From a bacterium SCSIO 12741 (GTDB lineage: Bacteria; Bacteroidota; Bacteroidia; Flavobacteriales_G; Salibacteraceae), in contig CP073749.1 of the NCBI GenBank assembly GCA_024398055.1, positions 1,426,594-1,490,593 on the forward strand: a stretch of 64,000 bases of DNA. Reading direction: 5' to 3'. Position numbers and translations under genes: made by a program. Below are positions 27,258-35,221 of this stretch, in pieces; position 1 is the first letter of the stretch, and each line of letters opens with the position of its first letter. The notes beneath the pieces were generated by a model, which saw nothing but the letters and a program-made list of their open reading frames with translations, ran no database searches and was not told the DNA's origin.

Positions 27258-28811
27258 TCAGATTTCGATAACCTCATCCTTGCTGTTGTAGAACTTATAA
27301 TCTACCAATTGCAGCGAGTTGGATGACGTGATGCTAATAAACTTTTTGTAGGTGCGAATCCACCTCCAACGGTAAGAGGACATCAAGCCACCTTTTTTGA
27401 GGTAAGCTTCAATGAATGGGTGGCAATGCAAACGGAAATTTCCTTCCGTAGATCGAGCTACCCGCTCCAATGCGTTTTCAATATCATCAATGATCAGAAT
27501 GGTTGCTTTTACTTCCTTGTTTCCATCCTTGGTAGGAATTACTTCAGAAGTTTTGATATCCATTTCTGGTCTTACCCGCTGACGGGTAATTTGCACCAAC
27601 CCAAACTTACTAGGTGGAAGAATGTGATGCTTTGCCTTATCCGCACGCATGTACTCCTTCATCTTGGTCACCAGTTCCTTTTTGCTTTCGGCTTTGCGCA
27701 TATCGATGAAATCAATAACAATGATTCCACCCATATCTCTTAACCTAAGCTGTCGGGCAATTTCCTCCGCCGCTTCACTGTTTACACGAAGCGCATTGGT
27801 TTCCTGGTTATCCTCTGATTTAGCCGTATTCCCACTGTTTACATCAATCACGTGCAAAGCTTCGGTATGCTCCACCACCAAATAAGCCCCGGAAGGCATG
27901 GTGACGTGGCGTCCAAAAAGAGCTTTGATCTGCTTTTCGATTCCAAATTGGTCGAAAACAGGCACTTTGGATTTATGTAATTTGAGAATGTTGACCTTTT
28001 CAGGAGCAATGGTGTTCAGGTAGTTTCGGGTATCGTCAAACAACTTGGGATCATTCACCACGATACTGTTGAAGCTCGGGTTAAGCATATCCCTTAGGAT
28101 AGCAGCCGATTTGTTCAATTCGCCCAATACCTTTTTAGGAGCCTTACCCTTGACTAAATTGTCAAACATGGCTTCCCACTTTGTCACCAAATCCTTTAAA
28201 TCCTGATCCAGTTCAGCCACCTTCTTATTCTCGGCAACTGTGCGAATAATAACCCCAAAACCTTTGGGCTTAATACTCTCAATCAGGCTTTTAAGTCGGG
28301 CGCGTTCATTGCGATTGCGAACACGTTGTGATATGGAAATCCGGTTGGAGAATGGCACCAAAACCAGGAATCGACCTGCCAGGCTAATCTCACAGGTGAT
28401 GCGTGGACCCTTTGTTGAAATGGGTTCCTTGGCAACCTGTACCAAAATTTCCTGCCCTTGCACAAAGACCTCTTTAATATTTCCGTCTTTGTTGATGTCA
28501 TCCATCATTTTAAAGTCGGAAAGTGAGGAGGATTTGCGCTTCTTTTTACGGGCCAGATGGACATACTTCTGCAAGGACCTAAGCTGTGGGCCTAGATCGA
28601 GGTAATGCAGGAAAGCATCCCTTTCGTAACCAACATCAACAAAGCAAGCATTCAAACCCGGAACCAGTTTTTTCACCCGGCCCAGGTATAAATCGCCTAC
28701 AGCAAATTCGATGTCAGACTTCTCCGCATGGAGTTCAACCAAACGCTTATCTTCCAATAAGGCTAATCGGACTTCCGAAGGAGAAGAATTTATGATTAAC
28801 TCCTTATTCAC
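27258..28811 (-). CDS. rng: ribonuclease E/G family protein
   Basis: 517 residues from a GTG. S1-type RNA-binding region (about 35-130, GDLYLGRVKKLVPGLNACFVDVGYERDAFLHYLDL), RNase-H-like and DNase-I-like catalytic parts with the metal-binding HVIDVNSG near 317 and FIDMRK near 361. RNase G length, without an RNase E scaffold tail. At the Zn-link position after RPEMDIKTSE the usual C-P-x-C is replaced by VIPTKDG, so the zinc-mediated dimer contact is absent. Acts in rRNA maturation and mRNA decay. Preceded by a structured leader. Confidence 0.93.
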   Translation of the reverse strand: MNKELIINSSPSEVRLALLEDKRLVELHAEKSDIEFAVGDLYLGRVKKLVPGLNACFVDVGYERDAFLHYLDLGPQLRSLQKYVHLARKKKRKSSSLSDFKMMDDINKDGNIKEVFVQGQEILVQVAKEPISTKGPRITCEISLAGRFLVLVPFSNRISISQRVRNRNERARLKSLIESIKPKGFGVIIRTVAENKKVAELDQDLKDLVTKWEAMFDNLVKGKAPKKVLGELNKSAAILRDMLNPSFNSIVVNDPKLFDDTRNYLNTIAPEKVNILKLHKSKVPVFDQFGIEKQIKALFGRHVTMPSGAYLVVEHTEALHVIDVNSGNTAKSEDNQETNALRVNSEAAEEIARQLRLRDMGGIIVIDFIDMRKAESKKELVTKMKEYMRADKAKHHILPPSKFGLVQITRQRVRPEMDIKTSEVIPTKDGNKEVKATILIIDDIENALERVARSTEGNFRLHCHPFIEAYLKKGGLMSSYRWRWIRTYKKFISITSSNSLQLVDYKFYNSKDEVIEI

Positions 28812-28936
28812 TTACAAGCCAATTAACTGGAAAATAAAGAAACTTAATTCTCTGAAGGTTCTCTTCATCCGCGACGAAGGACCTTCCCAAACAAAACGTA
28901 AAATAAAGAAACCTGCTCCGGAACAATCCGGAGCAA
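28812..28936 (-). promoter_or_regulatory. structured region before rng: terminator plus long hairpin
   Basis: Minus strand. First a terminator: 9-bp stem TGCTCCGGA/TCCGGAGCA (28935-28927 and 28922-28914), four-base loop, then the T-rich GTTTCTTTATTTT. Next, 28886-28854, a hairpin with outer stem GAAGGT/ACCTTC and inner stem GACGAAGG with its complement around a CGC-type loop. The 13-mer AAAATAAAGAAAC (plus-strand reading) occurs after each hairpin, at 28831-28843 and 28900-28912. A weak -7 box TAAGTTTC is at 28846-28839. Confidence 0.6.
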
Positions 28937-28946
28937 GTCATCTTAA

Positions 28947-29039
28947 TTACTTCTTACGTTTGTGTCTGTTTTTTCTCAGTCGTTTTTTGCGCTTGTGGGT
29001 AGCAATCTTGTGTCTTTTACGTTTTTTACCACTTGGCAT
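28947..29039 (-). CDS. 30-residue basic protein, mS38/AURKAIP1-COX24-like ribosomal protein
   Basis: MPSGKKRKRHK.. to ..RKNRHKRKK: 30 residues, more than half Lys, Arg or His. The PSGKKRKRHK-ATHKRKKRLRKNRHK pattern matches, from memory, the tiny Bacteroidota proteins annotated with the AURKAIP1/COX24 domain, related to mitochondrial small-subunit protein mS38. A role on the small ribosomal subunit is inferred from that family. ATG lies two bases after the stop of the TPR gene, so it belongs to the hup-TPR transcript; a terminator follows directly. Confidence 0.75.
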   Translation of the reverse strand: MPSGKKRKRHKIATHKRKKRLRKNRHKRKK

Positions 29040-29041
29040 AA

Positions 29042-29509
29042 CTAAAGATTTTTCAATTTCTCAATATAATTTCTTGCTTCTTCTTTGAAGTTCGGATCGT
29101 CCGAAGTCTCCAAAAGGCGGCTATATTGCTCAACCGCCTTTGCAGTGTCTTGTAAAGCGAGAAGTGACTGAGCCAACATAAGTCGAGCTTCGTCGTGATT
29201 AGGATTTACCTCAAGGAGGTTTTCCAATCGAATTTTCGCTTTGTCAAATTGACCGGAGATCATGGAGAATTTCCCCAATTGATACAAGGCCAATTCGTTT
29301 TCTGGATCTTTTTCCAAGACCTCTTTGAGCATCCCGATAGCTTTCATCGGAGGCTGAGTACCACTTTCGATGATCTCAACTGCTTCCATTACCTTCTGGT
29401 TTAAATCTGCTGATGGGTCCACATCAGAATGATGCGGCAGAAATGCTAAGGTGACCCCAACAAGAGCAACCAATAGGATGGCGATATACTGACCTCGGGA
29501 AAGGCTCAT
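29042..29509 (-). CDS. membrane-anchored TPR protein
   Basis: 155 residues. One N-terminal membrane helix (YIAILLVALVGVTLAFLP, about 8-25), then about three TPR units (e.g. PENELALYQLGKFSMISGQF near 75 and DEARLMLAQSLLALQDTAKA near 108). Probably an inner-membrane protein with its repeats in the periplasm. It starts five bases after hup and is followed by the mS38-like gene after two bases, a tight three-gene unit. Confidence 0.8.
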   Translation of the reverse strand: MSLSRGQYIAILLVALVGVTLAFLPHHSDVDPSADLNQKVMEAVEIIESGTQPPMKAIGMLKEVLEKDPENELALYQLGKFSMISGQFDKAKIRLENLLEVNPNHDEARLMLAQSLLALQDTAKAVEQYSRLLETSDDPNFKEEARNYIEKLKNL

Positions 29510-29514
29510 AGGTA

Positions 29515-29808
29515 TTAGTCTTCTACTTTTACCTTGGTCTTAATCTCGTTGGAAAAAGATTTAGATGGTTTAAATGCCGGAATGTAGTGAGCAGGAATTA
29601 CCAAACTTGTGTTTTTGGAAATGTTTCTTCCTGTCTTCTCTGCTCTCTTTTTAATGATAAAGCTTCCGAAACCTCTCAAGTAAACGTTGTCTCCATTGAT
29701 CATAGAGCTCTTCACCACGTTCATGAAGGCTTCAACAGTCGTCTGTACAGCCAATTTTTCAACTCCTGTGCTCTCCGCAATCTCATTTACAATTTCAGCC
29801 TTAGTCAT
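29515..29808 (-). CDS. hup: HU/IHF-family DNA-binding protein
   Basis: 97 residues. Canonical HU pattern: MTKAEIVNEIAESTGV, the dimerising helices to residue 40, then VYLRGFGSFIIKKRAEKTGRN and the DNA-intercalating IPAHYIPAFKPSK. The last residues (NEIKTKVKVED) are an acidic-basic tail. Nucleoid protein that bends DNA. First gene of its operon, with a hairpin over the predicted start of transcription. Confidence 0.95.
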   Translation of the reverse strand: MTKAEIVNEIAESTGVEKLAVQTTVEAFMNVVKSSMINGDNVYLRGFGSFIIKKRAEKTGRNISKNTSLVIPAHYIPAFKPSKSFSNEIKTKVKVED

Positions 29809-29865
29809 TTTTTAACTATTTTTTACTTGTATGTATTTAATATTTAGAACGTTATAATGCTTTTC

Positions 29866-29918
29866 CACCCCTCGTAAAGGGGTGCAAATATACAACAATG
29901 AATAGAATACCATACAAA
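29866..29918 (-). promoter_or_regulatory. hup promoter with overlapping inverted repeat
   Basis: Minus-strand TTTG (29918-29915), 22 bases, TATATTTG (29892-29885), then directly CACCCC-7 nt-GGGGTG (29884-29866 region), a perfect 6-bp inverted repeat covering the expected start of transcription. It could be an operator or a 5'-end hairpin. Confidence 0.6.
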
Positions 29919-29928
29919 TAGTATCCTT

Positions 29929-29936
29929 TAAATTTG
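29929..29936 (+). promoter_or_regulatory. -7 box for mutY
   Basis: TAAATTTG, 22 bases before the TTG start of mutY; divergent from the hup promoter 40 bases away. Confidence 0.55.
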
Positions 29937-29958
29937 TTGACGAATTCATTACAACACA

Positions 29959-31017
29959 TTGGAACTTAACGCAAAACTCCTGAACTGGTATTCTGAAAAC
30001 CAAAGAGACCTTCCCTGGAGGCAAACTCAAGACCCTTATCCCATCTGGTTATCCGAGGTAATTCTTCAGCAAACCCGTGTGGTTCAGGGACTTCCTTACT
30101 ACGAAAAATTCCTGGCTGCTTTTCCCACAATTTTTGATCTGGCCGAGGCGGAAGAAGACTACGTTTTGAAGCTTTGGCAAGGATTAGGCTACTACAATCG
30201 GGCAAGAAATATGTTAAAAACGGCCCAACAGGTGGTTGAAAGAGGTGGAAAGTTTCCGAAAAACTACCTCGGCTTGCTCGAATTGAAAGGAATTGGCCCC
30301 TACACGGCGGCTGCTATTGCATCTTTTGCCTACAACGAAGCCGTGCCGGTGGTAGATGGAAATGTATACCGTGTTCTTTCCCGGGTGCTGGGCATTGATG
30401 ATCCTATAGACACCACTACCGGAAAAAAGCGCTTTGCCGAAGCCAGTGAACTCCTCTTGGATCGCAGCGAACCAGGAACCTATAATCAGGCTATCATGGA
30501 ATTCGGGGCCCTGCACTGCACGCCCAAAAATCCCTCGTGCCTCACCTGCCCTATGCAGATTGACTGTGTCGCACTTGAAACCAACCGGGTGGGAGAACTG
30601 CCGATCAAAAAATCGAAAACCAAACAAAAATCTCTATACCTTAATTATGTAATACTGCGAAAAGGCAGTGAATTATTGGTCCATCGCAGACCTGAAACCG
30701 GATTTTGGGCAGGTCTTTATGATTTTCGTCTGAGTCAATCTGAAAATCGGATCAGTCAAAAAACATTTGCCGAAGATATTCTACCCGAATTGATCGGAAA
30801 TTTGAATAAGGTTAAAGTTCATAACATTTCACCGGACTATACCCATGTTTTGAGCCACCGGAAATTACACATCCGATTTTGGGAAATTGAAGTCCATGAA
30901 TTTCCTGACCTAGAGGAAAGAGAACGAATCGTTTCTATTGAGGAGTTGAAAAATCTCGCTGTTCCACGGATTGTCGATAAGCACCTTTTAACAGGTTTGT
31001 TCAGCGATAATGATTAA
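29959..31017 (+). CDS. mutY: A/G-specific adenine glycosylase
   Basis: 352 residues from a TTG (MELNAKLLNWYSEN.., the normal N terminus). Removes adenine mispaired with 8-oxoguanine. Seen: DLPWRQTQDPYPIWLSEVILQQT with catalytic Glu, helix-hairpin-helix LKGIGPYTAAAI near 112, catalytic Asp in PVVDGNVYRVLSR, iron-sulfur ligands C-x6-C-x2-C-x5-C (HCTPKNPSCLTCPMQIDC) and a C-terminal NUDIX-like 8-oxoG recognition domain (about 228-345). First gene of the mutY-ssb-gldE-gldD run. Confidence 0.96.
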   Translation: MELNAKLLNWYSENQRDLPWRQTQDPYPIWLSEVILQQTRVVQGLPYYEKFLAAFPTIFDLAEAEEDYVLKLWQGLGYYNRARNMLKTAQQVVERGGKFPKNYLGLLELKGIGPYTAAAIASFAYNEAVPVVDGNVYRVLSRVLGIDDPIDTTTGKKRFAEASELLLDRSEPGTYNQAIMEFGALHCTPKNPSCLTCPMQIDCVALETNRVGELPIKKSKTKQKSLYLNYVILRKGSELLVHRRPETGFWAGLYDFRLSQSENRISQKTFAEDILPELIGNLNKVKVHNISPDYTHVLSHRKLHIRFWEIEVHEFPDLEERERIVSIEELKNLAVPRIVDKHLLTGLFSDND

Positions 31018-31022
31018 TTTTG
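31015..31022 (+). promoter_or_regulatory. -7 box for ssb-gldE-gldD
   Basis: TAATTTTG overlaps the mutY stop codon, with TTTG 15 bases further upstream (shorter than the usual spacing). The leader to ssb would be about 70 bases. Confidence 0.45.
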
Positions 31023-31096
31023 GCAACTGAAGAGGGCTTACTTAACAGAATCATAGAAAGTTAGCTCAGCTCCAAACAACTAAAACCCAATTATTA

Positions 31097-31561
31097 GTGG
31101 CAGGAAGTGTAAATAAAGTAATTCTGATCGGCAACCTGGGTAAAGATCCAGAGGTTCGCTATTTTGAGGAAGGACGTGGTGTAGCTAATTTTCCTATTGC
31201 TACCACTGAAACCTACAAAGACAAAAATGGCAACCGACAGGAACAAACTGACTGGCACAATATTGTGGTATGGCGTCCCGGATTGGTAGGTATTGTAGAG
31301 CAATATCTCAAAAAAGGGAACAAGGTATATGTAGAGGGTCGATTAAGAACCCGGTCTTACGAAGATCAGAACAATCAAACCCGCTATGTAACCGAAGTTA
31401 TCGTAGACAACTTAACCTTATTGGGTGGTAGAAATGAAGAGAATTCTTCAGGTGGCCAACCGGCCAGCTCTGCTCCACCAGGAGCTTCACAAAACATTTC
31501 AGAAGGGGAACAAAATACCAACATCGCTTCCGATTCTCAAGACGATGATTTACCTTTCTAA
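31097..31561 (+). CDS. ssb: single-stranded DNA-binding protein
   Basis: 154 residues from a GTG. OB-fold (1-110): AGSVNKVILIGNLGKDPEVRY, WHNIVVWRPG and VYVEGRLRTRSYED. A disordered Gly/Ser/Gln linker leads to the conserved acidic tail DDDLPF that recruits replication and repair proteins. Followed 28 bases later by gldE. Confidence 0.97.
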   Translation: MAGSVNKVILIGNLGKDPEVRYFEEGRGVANFPIATTETYKDKNGNRQEQTDWHNIVVWRPGLVGIVEQYLKKGNKVYVEGRLRTRSYEDQNNQTRYVTEVIVDNLTLLGGRNEENSSGGQPASSAPPGASQNISEGEQNTNIASDSQDDDLPF

Positions 31562-31589
31562 AATGATTTCCTCAGGAACTTGCTAAGGT

Positions 31590-32936
31590 ATGGAACCTCC
31601 CCCTGAACCGCAGTGGATATATTTGTTTGCTCTGAACCCAATAACCTTGGGCTCCATCATTAGTTTTCTTGTTCTTTTATTACTCCTGTTAGCCTCAGGA
31701 TTGGTATCAGGATCGGAGATTGCCTTCTTCTCTTTTGACCAAAAAAGATTGGAGGAGCTCAAGGAAAGCGACAACCGAACACACCAGTTGATCTTTCAAC
31801 TACTACAGAATCCCCATAGCCTGCTGGCCACGATTCTGATTGCGAACAACTTCATCAACATCGCGATTATTCTCCTGTCCACCTCGCTTAGCTCCACGCT
31901 GTTCGATTTTGAAGGAAGTGAGTTCATGGCATTTATTATTCAGGTAATCGTCATCACCTTTTTAATTCTCCTTTTCGGGGAAGTTATCCCAAAGGTTTAT
32001 GCCAGCCGAAACGCTGGAAGACTGGCTGGGTTAATGGCCTTTCCGATATTCCTGTTAAGTAAGATTTTTTATCCCCTAAGCGCCTTGTTGGTCTATTCTA
32101 CTAATATCATCAACAAGCGGTTTAAGCAGCGAACAGAAAGTATCTCGGTAGACGAATTATCACATGCCCTGGAACTAACCTCAAACGAGGACTCAAAAGA
32201 AGAAGAAACCCGCATTCTCAAAGGAATCGTCAAGTTTGGAAACACCGAGGTTAAGCAAATCATGACTGCCCGGGTAGACGTTATGTCATTGGATGTAAAC
32301 GAACCTTTTGAAACCGTAAGAAAACAGATATTGGATTCTGGATTTTCCCGAATTCCGGTATTTGAAGGCAACTTCGACAAGGTGGAGGGCGTGCTATACA
32401 TCAAGGATCTCCTTCCTCATTTAGGTGAAAAGAATTTGGCTTGGAATCAATTGTTACGCCAGCCCTTTTTTGTGCCGGAAAACAAAAAGATTGATGACCT
32501 GCTCAAAGAATTTCAGGAAAAGAAAATTCACCTGGCCATTGTGGTAGACGAATATGGCGGCTCGTCGGGCGTGGTGTCTCTGGAAGACATTATTGAAGAA
32601 ATTGTTGGTGATATTGCCGATGAGTTTGACGATGACGACATCACCTATTCGAAGTTGGATGATTACAACTACATCTTCCAGGGTAAAACACTACTCAAAG
32701 ATTTCTACCGTTTGATGGATCTCGAGGGAGAGGAGTTTGAAGCATCCAAGGGCGAAGCAGACACCCTGGCTGGCTTTGTTATCGAAATTGCCGGTCGTAT
32801 TCCCGAGAAGGCAGATGAAGTAGAATTTGATAATTACCTCTTTACTATTGAGGCTGCGGATAAACGTAAAATTGACACCATCAAGGTGACCATTCAGGAG
32901 GTTGAAGAAGAAGCGGAAAATGATGAAAAAGATTAA
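31590..32936 (+). CDS. gldE: gliding motility protein GldE (CNNM/CBS/CorC family)
   Basis: 448 residues. CNNM/DUF21 membrane domain with three or four helices (about 28-190; SGLVSGSEIAFFS), a CBS pair (about 215-335; EVKQIMTARVDVMSLD) and a CorC_HlyC domain (about 350-440). The order ssb-gldE-gldD is the one known in gliding flavobacteria, where GldE is associated with GldD and T9SS/gliding function. Without that context it would be called a generic CorC-like protein; a paralogue lies at 62889. Confidence 0.9.
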   Translation: MEPPPEPQWIYLFALNPITLGSIISFLVLLLLLLASGLVSGSEIAFFSFDQKRLEELKESDNRTHQLIFQLLQNPHSLLATILIANNFINIAIILLSTSLSSTLFDFEGSEFMAFIIQVIVITFLILLFGEVIPKVYASRNAGRLAGLMAFPIFLLSKIFYPLSALLVYSTNIINKRFKQRTESISVDELSHALELTSNEDSKEEETRILKGIVKFGNTEVKQIMTARVDVMSLDVNEPFETVRKQILDSGFSRIPVFEGNFDKVEGVLYIKDLLPHLGEKNLAWNQLLRQPFFVPENKKIDDLLKEFQEKKIHLAIVVDEYGGSSGVVSLEDIIEEIVGDIADEFDDDDITYSKLDDYNYIFQGKTLLKDFYRLMDLEGEEFEASKGEADTLAGFVIEIAGRIPEKADEVEFDNYLFTIEAADKRKIDTIKVTIQEVEEEAENDEKD

Positions 32937-33537
32937 GTGGGCAACGCTGGGCGTTTTGTTTTCGGGCTGGCTCCTCATGGGTTGCGAAGAATCAAGCTAT
33001 ACACCAAAGCCACTGGGCTATTTCCGTATCGACTTACCTGAAAAAGAATACCAGCATTATTCCGGTTCCTGCCCTTACAATTTTGATTACCCGGTTCGCT
33101 CTCTTCTGGACACCATGAGTCAACGGGCTCAAGAAAAATGCTGGGTCAACTTACACTACCCACAACATCGCGCTACCATTCACCTGACCTACGTGGGCGT
33201 TGATGGAAACAACCTTGATGAATACCTGGAAGATTCCAGAAACATGGCCATGAAGCACACCGTGAGAGCGGATGCCATCGAAGAGCAGTTCTTTCAAAAT
33301 CCTGAAAAACGAGTGTATGGGCTGATCTACAATTTTGAGGGAAATACGGCAACCAACTTCCAGTTCTTTTTGACCGATAGCACCGATCACTTTTTATCGG
33401 GGTCCATGTATTTTAATGTAGCGCCTAATTCAGATTCCCTGGAACCTGTCAGCGCTTACATCAAAGAAGATTTACGTCGCTTGATTGAATCTTTTAGCTG
33501 GGACTACGGAAACGGTGCAGGCCAAAAACCAGCGTAA
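32920..33537 (+). CDS. gldD: gliding motility lipoprotein GldD
   Basis: 205 residues from the ATG pair at 32920/32923, inside the gldE end, so translation is coupled. Lipobox LLMGC with the Cys at about residue 22. Family segments PKPLGYFRIDLPEKEY, CPYNFDYP and the C-terminal FSWDYG are clear. Essential for gliding and T9SS function in Flavobacterium johnsoniae. Its last 44 bases overlap, tail to tail, the 3' end of heme A synthase. Confidence 0.93.
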   Translation: MMKKIKWATLGVLFSGWLLMGCEESSYTPKPLGYFRIDLPEKEYQHYSGSCPYNFDYPVRSLLDTMSQRAQEKCWVNLHYPQHRATIHLTYVGVDGNNLDEYLEDSRNMAMKHTVRADAIEEQFFQNPEKRVYGLIYNFEGNTATNFQFFLTDSTDHFLSGSMYFNVAPNSDSLEPVSAYIKEDLRRLIESFSWDYGNGAGQKPA

Positions 33538-34540
33538 GCAGCAACAACAAAGCGCCTAACTGGTGCAATATTCCCAAAGCAATTGGAACCTGGAGCAACA
33601 GGGTGACCACTCCGAGCAAAAACTGAATCATTACGATAAGTCCTGTCAATCGGATGGCTCGAACCTGAAGCTTGTCAATAGGCAATCGCATGGCCTTGAA
33701 ATACAGAACCAAAACCCCAGCAAACAAGATCATGGCCAAGGTTCGGTGAACAAACTGCACCCCTGATTTTCCCTGAAGAAAGCTTTCGAGCAATGAATCC
33801 CCTAACCACACCGAATCAGCGATAAGTTGACCATCCATTAAAGGGAAAGTATTGTGAACCCATCCTGCTCTCAGACCGGCAACAAAGGCACCATAAAGGA
33901 TTTGAATCAGGGTTAAGACAATAAGCCAAACGATTCCTTTTCGAATTCCAGGAAAAGCTATTTTACCTCGCTCCGGCCATTTCAATTCCGCCACTACCCA
34001 AATCAACCAACCGCAGGTGAGGAAGGCTGTGATCAAATGGGCGGCCAGCCGGTAATGGGATACCCGTGGCTCCTGACTCAATCCACTTTTTACCATAAAC
34101 CAGCCCAGGAAGGCCTGGAAAGCACCCAGAAAAAAGGCCAAGAGCAGTTGCCGCATCAAAACAGGATTGAGCCATTTTTTCCACCAGAAGAATAAAAAAG
34201 GAAACAGGAAAACCAAGCCAATCAACCGGCCGAAATCGCGGTGAATGAACTCCCACCAAAAGATGGACTTAAAGTCTTCGAGGGTAAATTGGTAGTTGAG
34301 TTCCTGAAACTCCGGAAACTGCTTGTATTGATCAAACTTATCCTGCCAGTCTGCTTCATTCATGGGAGGAATGGAACCCATAAAAAGATTCCAATCGACC
34401 ATACTCAGCCCAGAGTGGGTCAACCGGGTTATCCCTCCAATCATAACCATGATAAAAACCATAACTGCCCCGGTAATTAACCAGGTGATAATGATCTTTT
34501 TTTGACGCTCTGTTGGTCGGGAAACAACCGAATTTGTCAT
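33494..34540 (-). CDS. ctaA: heme A synthase (COX15/CtaA)
   Basis: 348 residues, about eight membrane helices in two four-helix halves. Heme-ligand His residues sit in the conserved EFIHRDFGRLIG (about 92), VSHYRLAAHL, and QFVHRTLAMILF segments, as in COX15. Converts heme O to heme A for aa3-type cytochrome oxidase in the inner membrane, implying aerobic respiration. Own promoter; 3' end overlaps gldD by 44 bases on the opposite strand. Confidence 0.94.
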   Translation of the reverse strand: MTNSVVSRPTERQKKIIITWLITGAVMVFIMVMIGGITRLTHSGLSMVDWNLFMGSIPPMNEADWQDKFDQYKQFPEFQELNYQFTLEDFKSIFWWEFIHRDFGRLIGLVFLFPFLFFWWKKWLNPVLMRQLLLAFFLGAFQAFLGWFMVKSGLSQEPRVSHYRLAAHLITAFLTCGWLIWVVAELKWPERGKIAFPGIRKGIVWLIVLTLIQILYGAFVAGLRAGWVHNTFPLMDGQLIADSVWLGDSLLESFLQGKSGVQFVHRTLAMILFAGVLVLYFKAMRLPIDKLQVRAIRLTGLIVMIQFLLGVVTLLLQVPIALGILHQLGALLLLLTLVFGLHRFRSPS

Positions 34541-34565
34541 AGCAAGTGCTCCAGAATTTACCGCG

Positions 34566-34573
34566 CAAAGGTA
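34566..34573 (-). promoter_or_regulatory. -7 box for heme A synthase
   Basis: TACCTTTG on the minus strand, with TTTG (34593-34590) 16 bases upstream; leader about 20 bases. Confidence 0.55.
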
Positions 34574-34648
34574 TATTCCAAAGACGCGTCAAACGAACAT
34601 TGGTTCAACTATTTTAGGAAAAGAAAGGGAGTTAATCCCGGTGGAATT

Positions 34649-35083
34649 CTAATGATGAGAATAGCCGCCTGATTTGCGGTACGCCAGGATTAGTGCATCA
34701 AAAATACTCGGGAAAGAAATCTTTTCGAAGAGCACATCTTTGTTGATCAATTCTGGTGCAGAAGCTCGTTTCAGCTGAGCAGTGGGCTCTACAGGAAGCT
34801 CTCCAAAACTGGCGGGAAGTTCATCCAACACCAAAATTATTTCTTCTGAGTCCGTAAGCTGTTTATCGAAGATTACCTCTACCCGATTTTCTTCTGGAAA
34901 AACTTTTACGCTCATCACACCTTCTGATTGGCTCAATTGATTTTCCAACTGGTACAAATCATCATAACTGGAATGAGAAAGGGTAAATTGAACTCTTGAT
35001 GGTTCGGTGGCTTCAGGTTTGTTATCAGAGCAAGCCGTGAAAAGCAACAATGCTAAAAGCCCCAGTATAAGGCCATTTTTCAT
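34649..35083 (-). CDS. small lipoprotein with ferredoxin-like fold pattern
   Basis: 144 residues from the ATG at 35083, chosen for the signal peptide with lipobox LLFTAC (Cys18). Residues about 30-95 alternate strand-helix-strand (VQFTLSHSS..YQLENQLSQSEGVMSVKVFPEENRVEVIFD) in the manner of heavy-metal-associated domains, but the metal-binding C-x-x-C is absent. The tail ends SGGYSHH. Function unknown. Own -7 box. Confidence 0.7.
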   Translation of the reverse strand: MKNGLILGLLALLLFTACSDNKPEATEPSRVQFTLSHSSYDDLYQLENQLSQSEGVMSVKVFPEENRVEVIFDKQLTDSEEIILVLDELPASFGELPVEPTAQLKRASAPELINKDVLFEKISFPSIFDALILAYRKSGGYSHH

Positions 35084-35104
35084 GATAAACAGATTTAGGT
35101 GACT

Positions 35105-35112
35105 CAAAAGTA
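35105..35112 (-). promoter_or_regulatory. -7 box for ferredoxin-like lipoprotein
   Basis: TACTTTTG on the minus strand, 21 bases before the ATG at 35083; it rules out starts further upstream. Confidence 0.5.
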
Positions 35113-35213
35113 ATACAAGCCCAGTGTTCTGCCTGCAGAAACGCAAAAAAAAGCACCTTATTTTCAAGGATTTATAATTTTTTCACAGGTTCGGCCCTCT
35201 CCCCTGTATCCAC

Positions 35214-35221
35214 TATATTTG
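35214..35221 (+). promoter_or_regulatory. -7 box for tatC
   Basis: TATATTTG, followed by CGGC; the ATG is ten bases further on. The 12-mer TATATTTGCGGC recurs upstream of coaX. Confidence 0.55.

Noticed and set aside
31590-32936. Hemolysin or toxin annotation for the CNNM/CBS protein
   Set aside because: The HlyC/CorC name is historical; context with gldD shows it is gldE.
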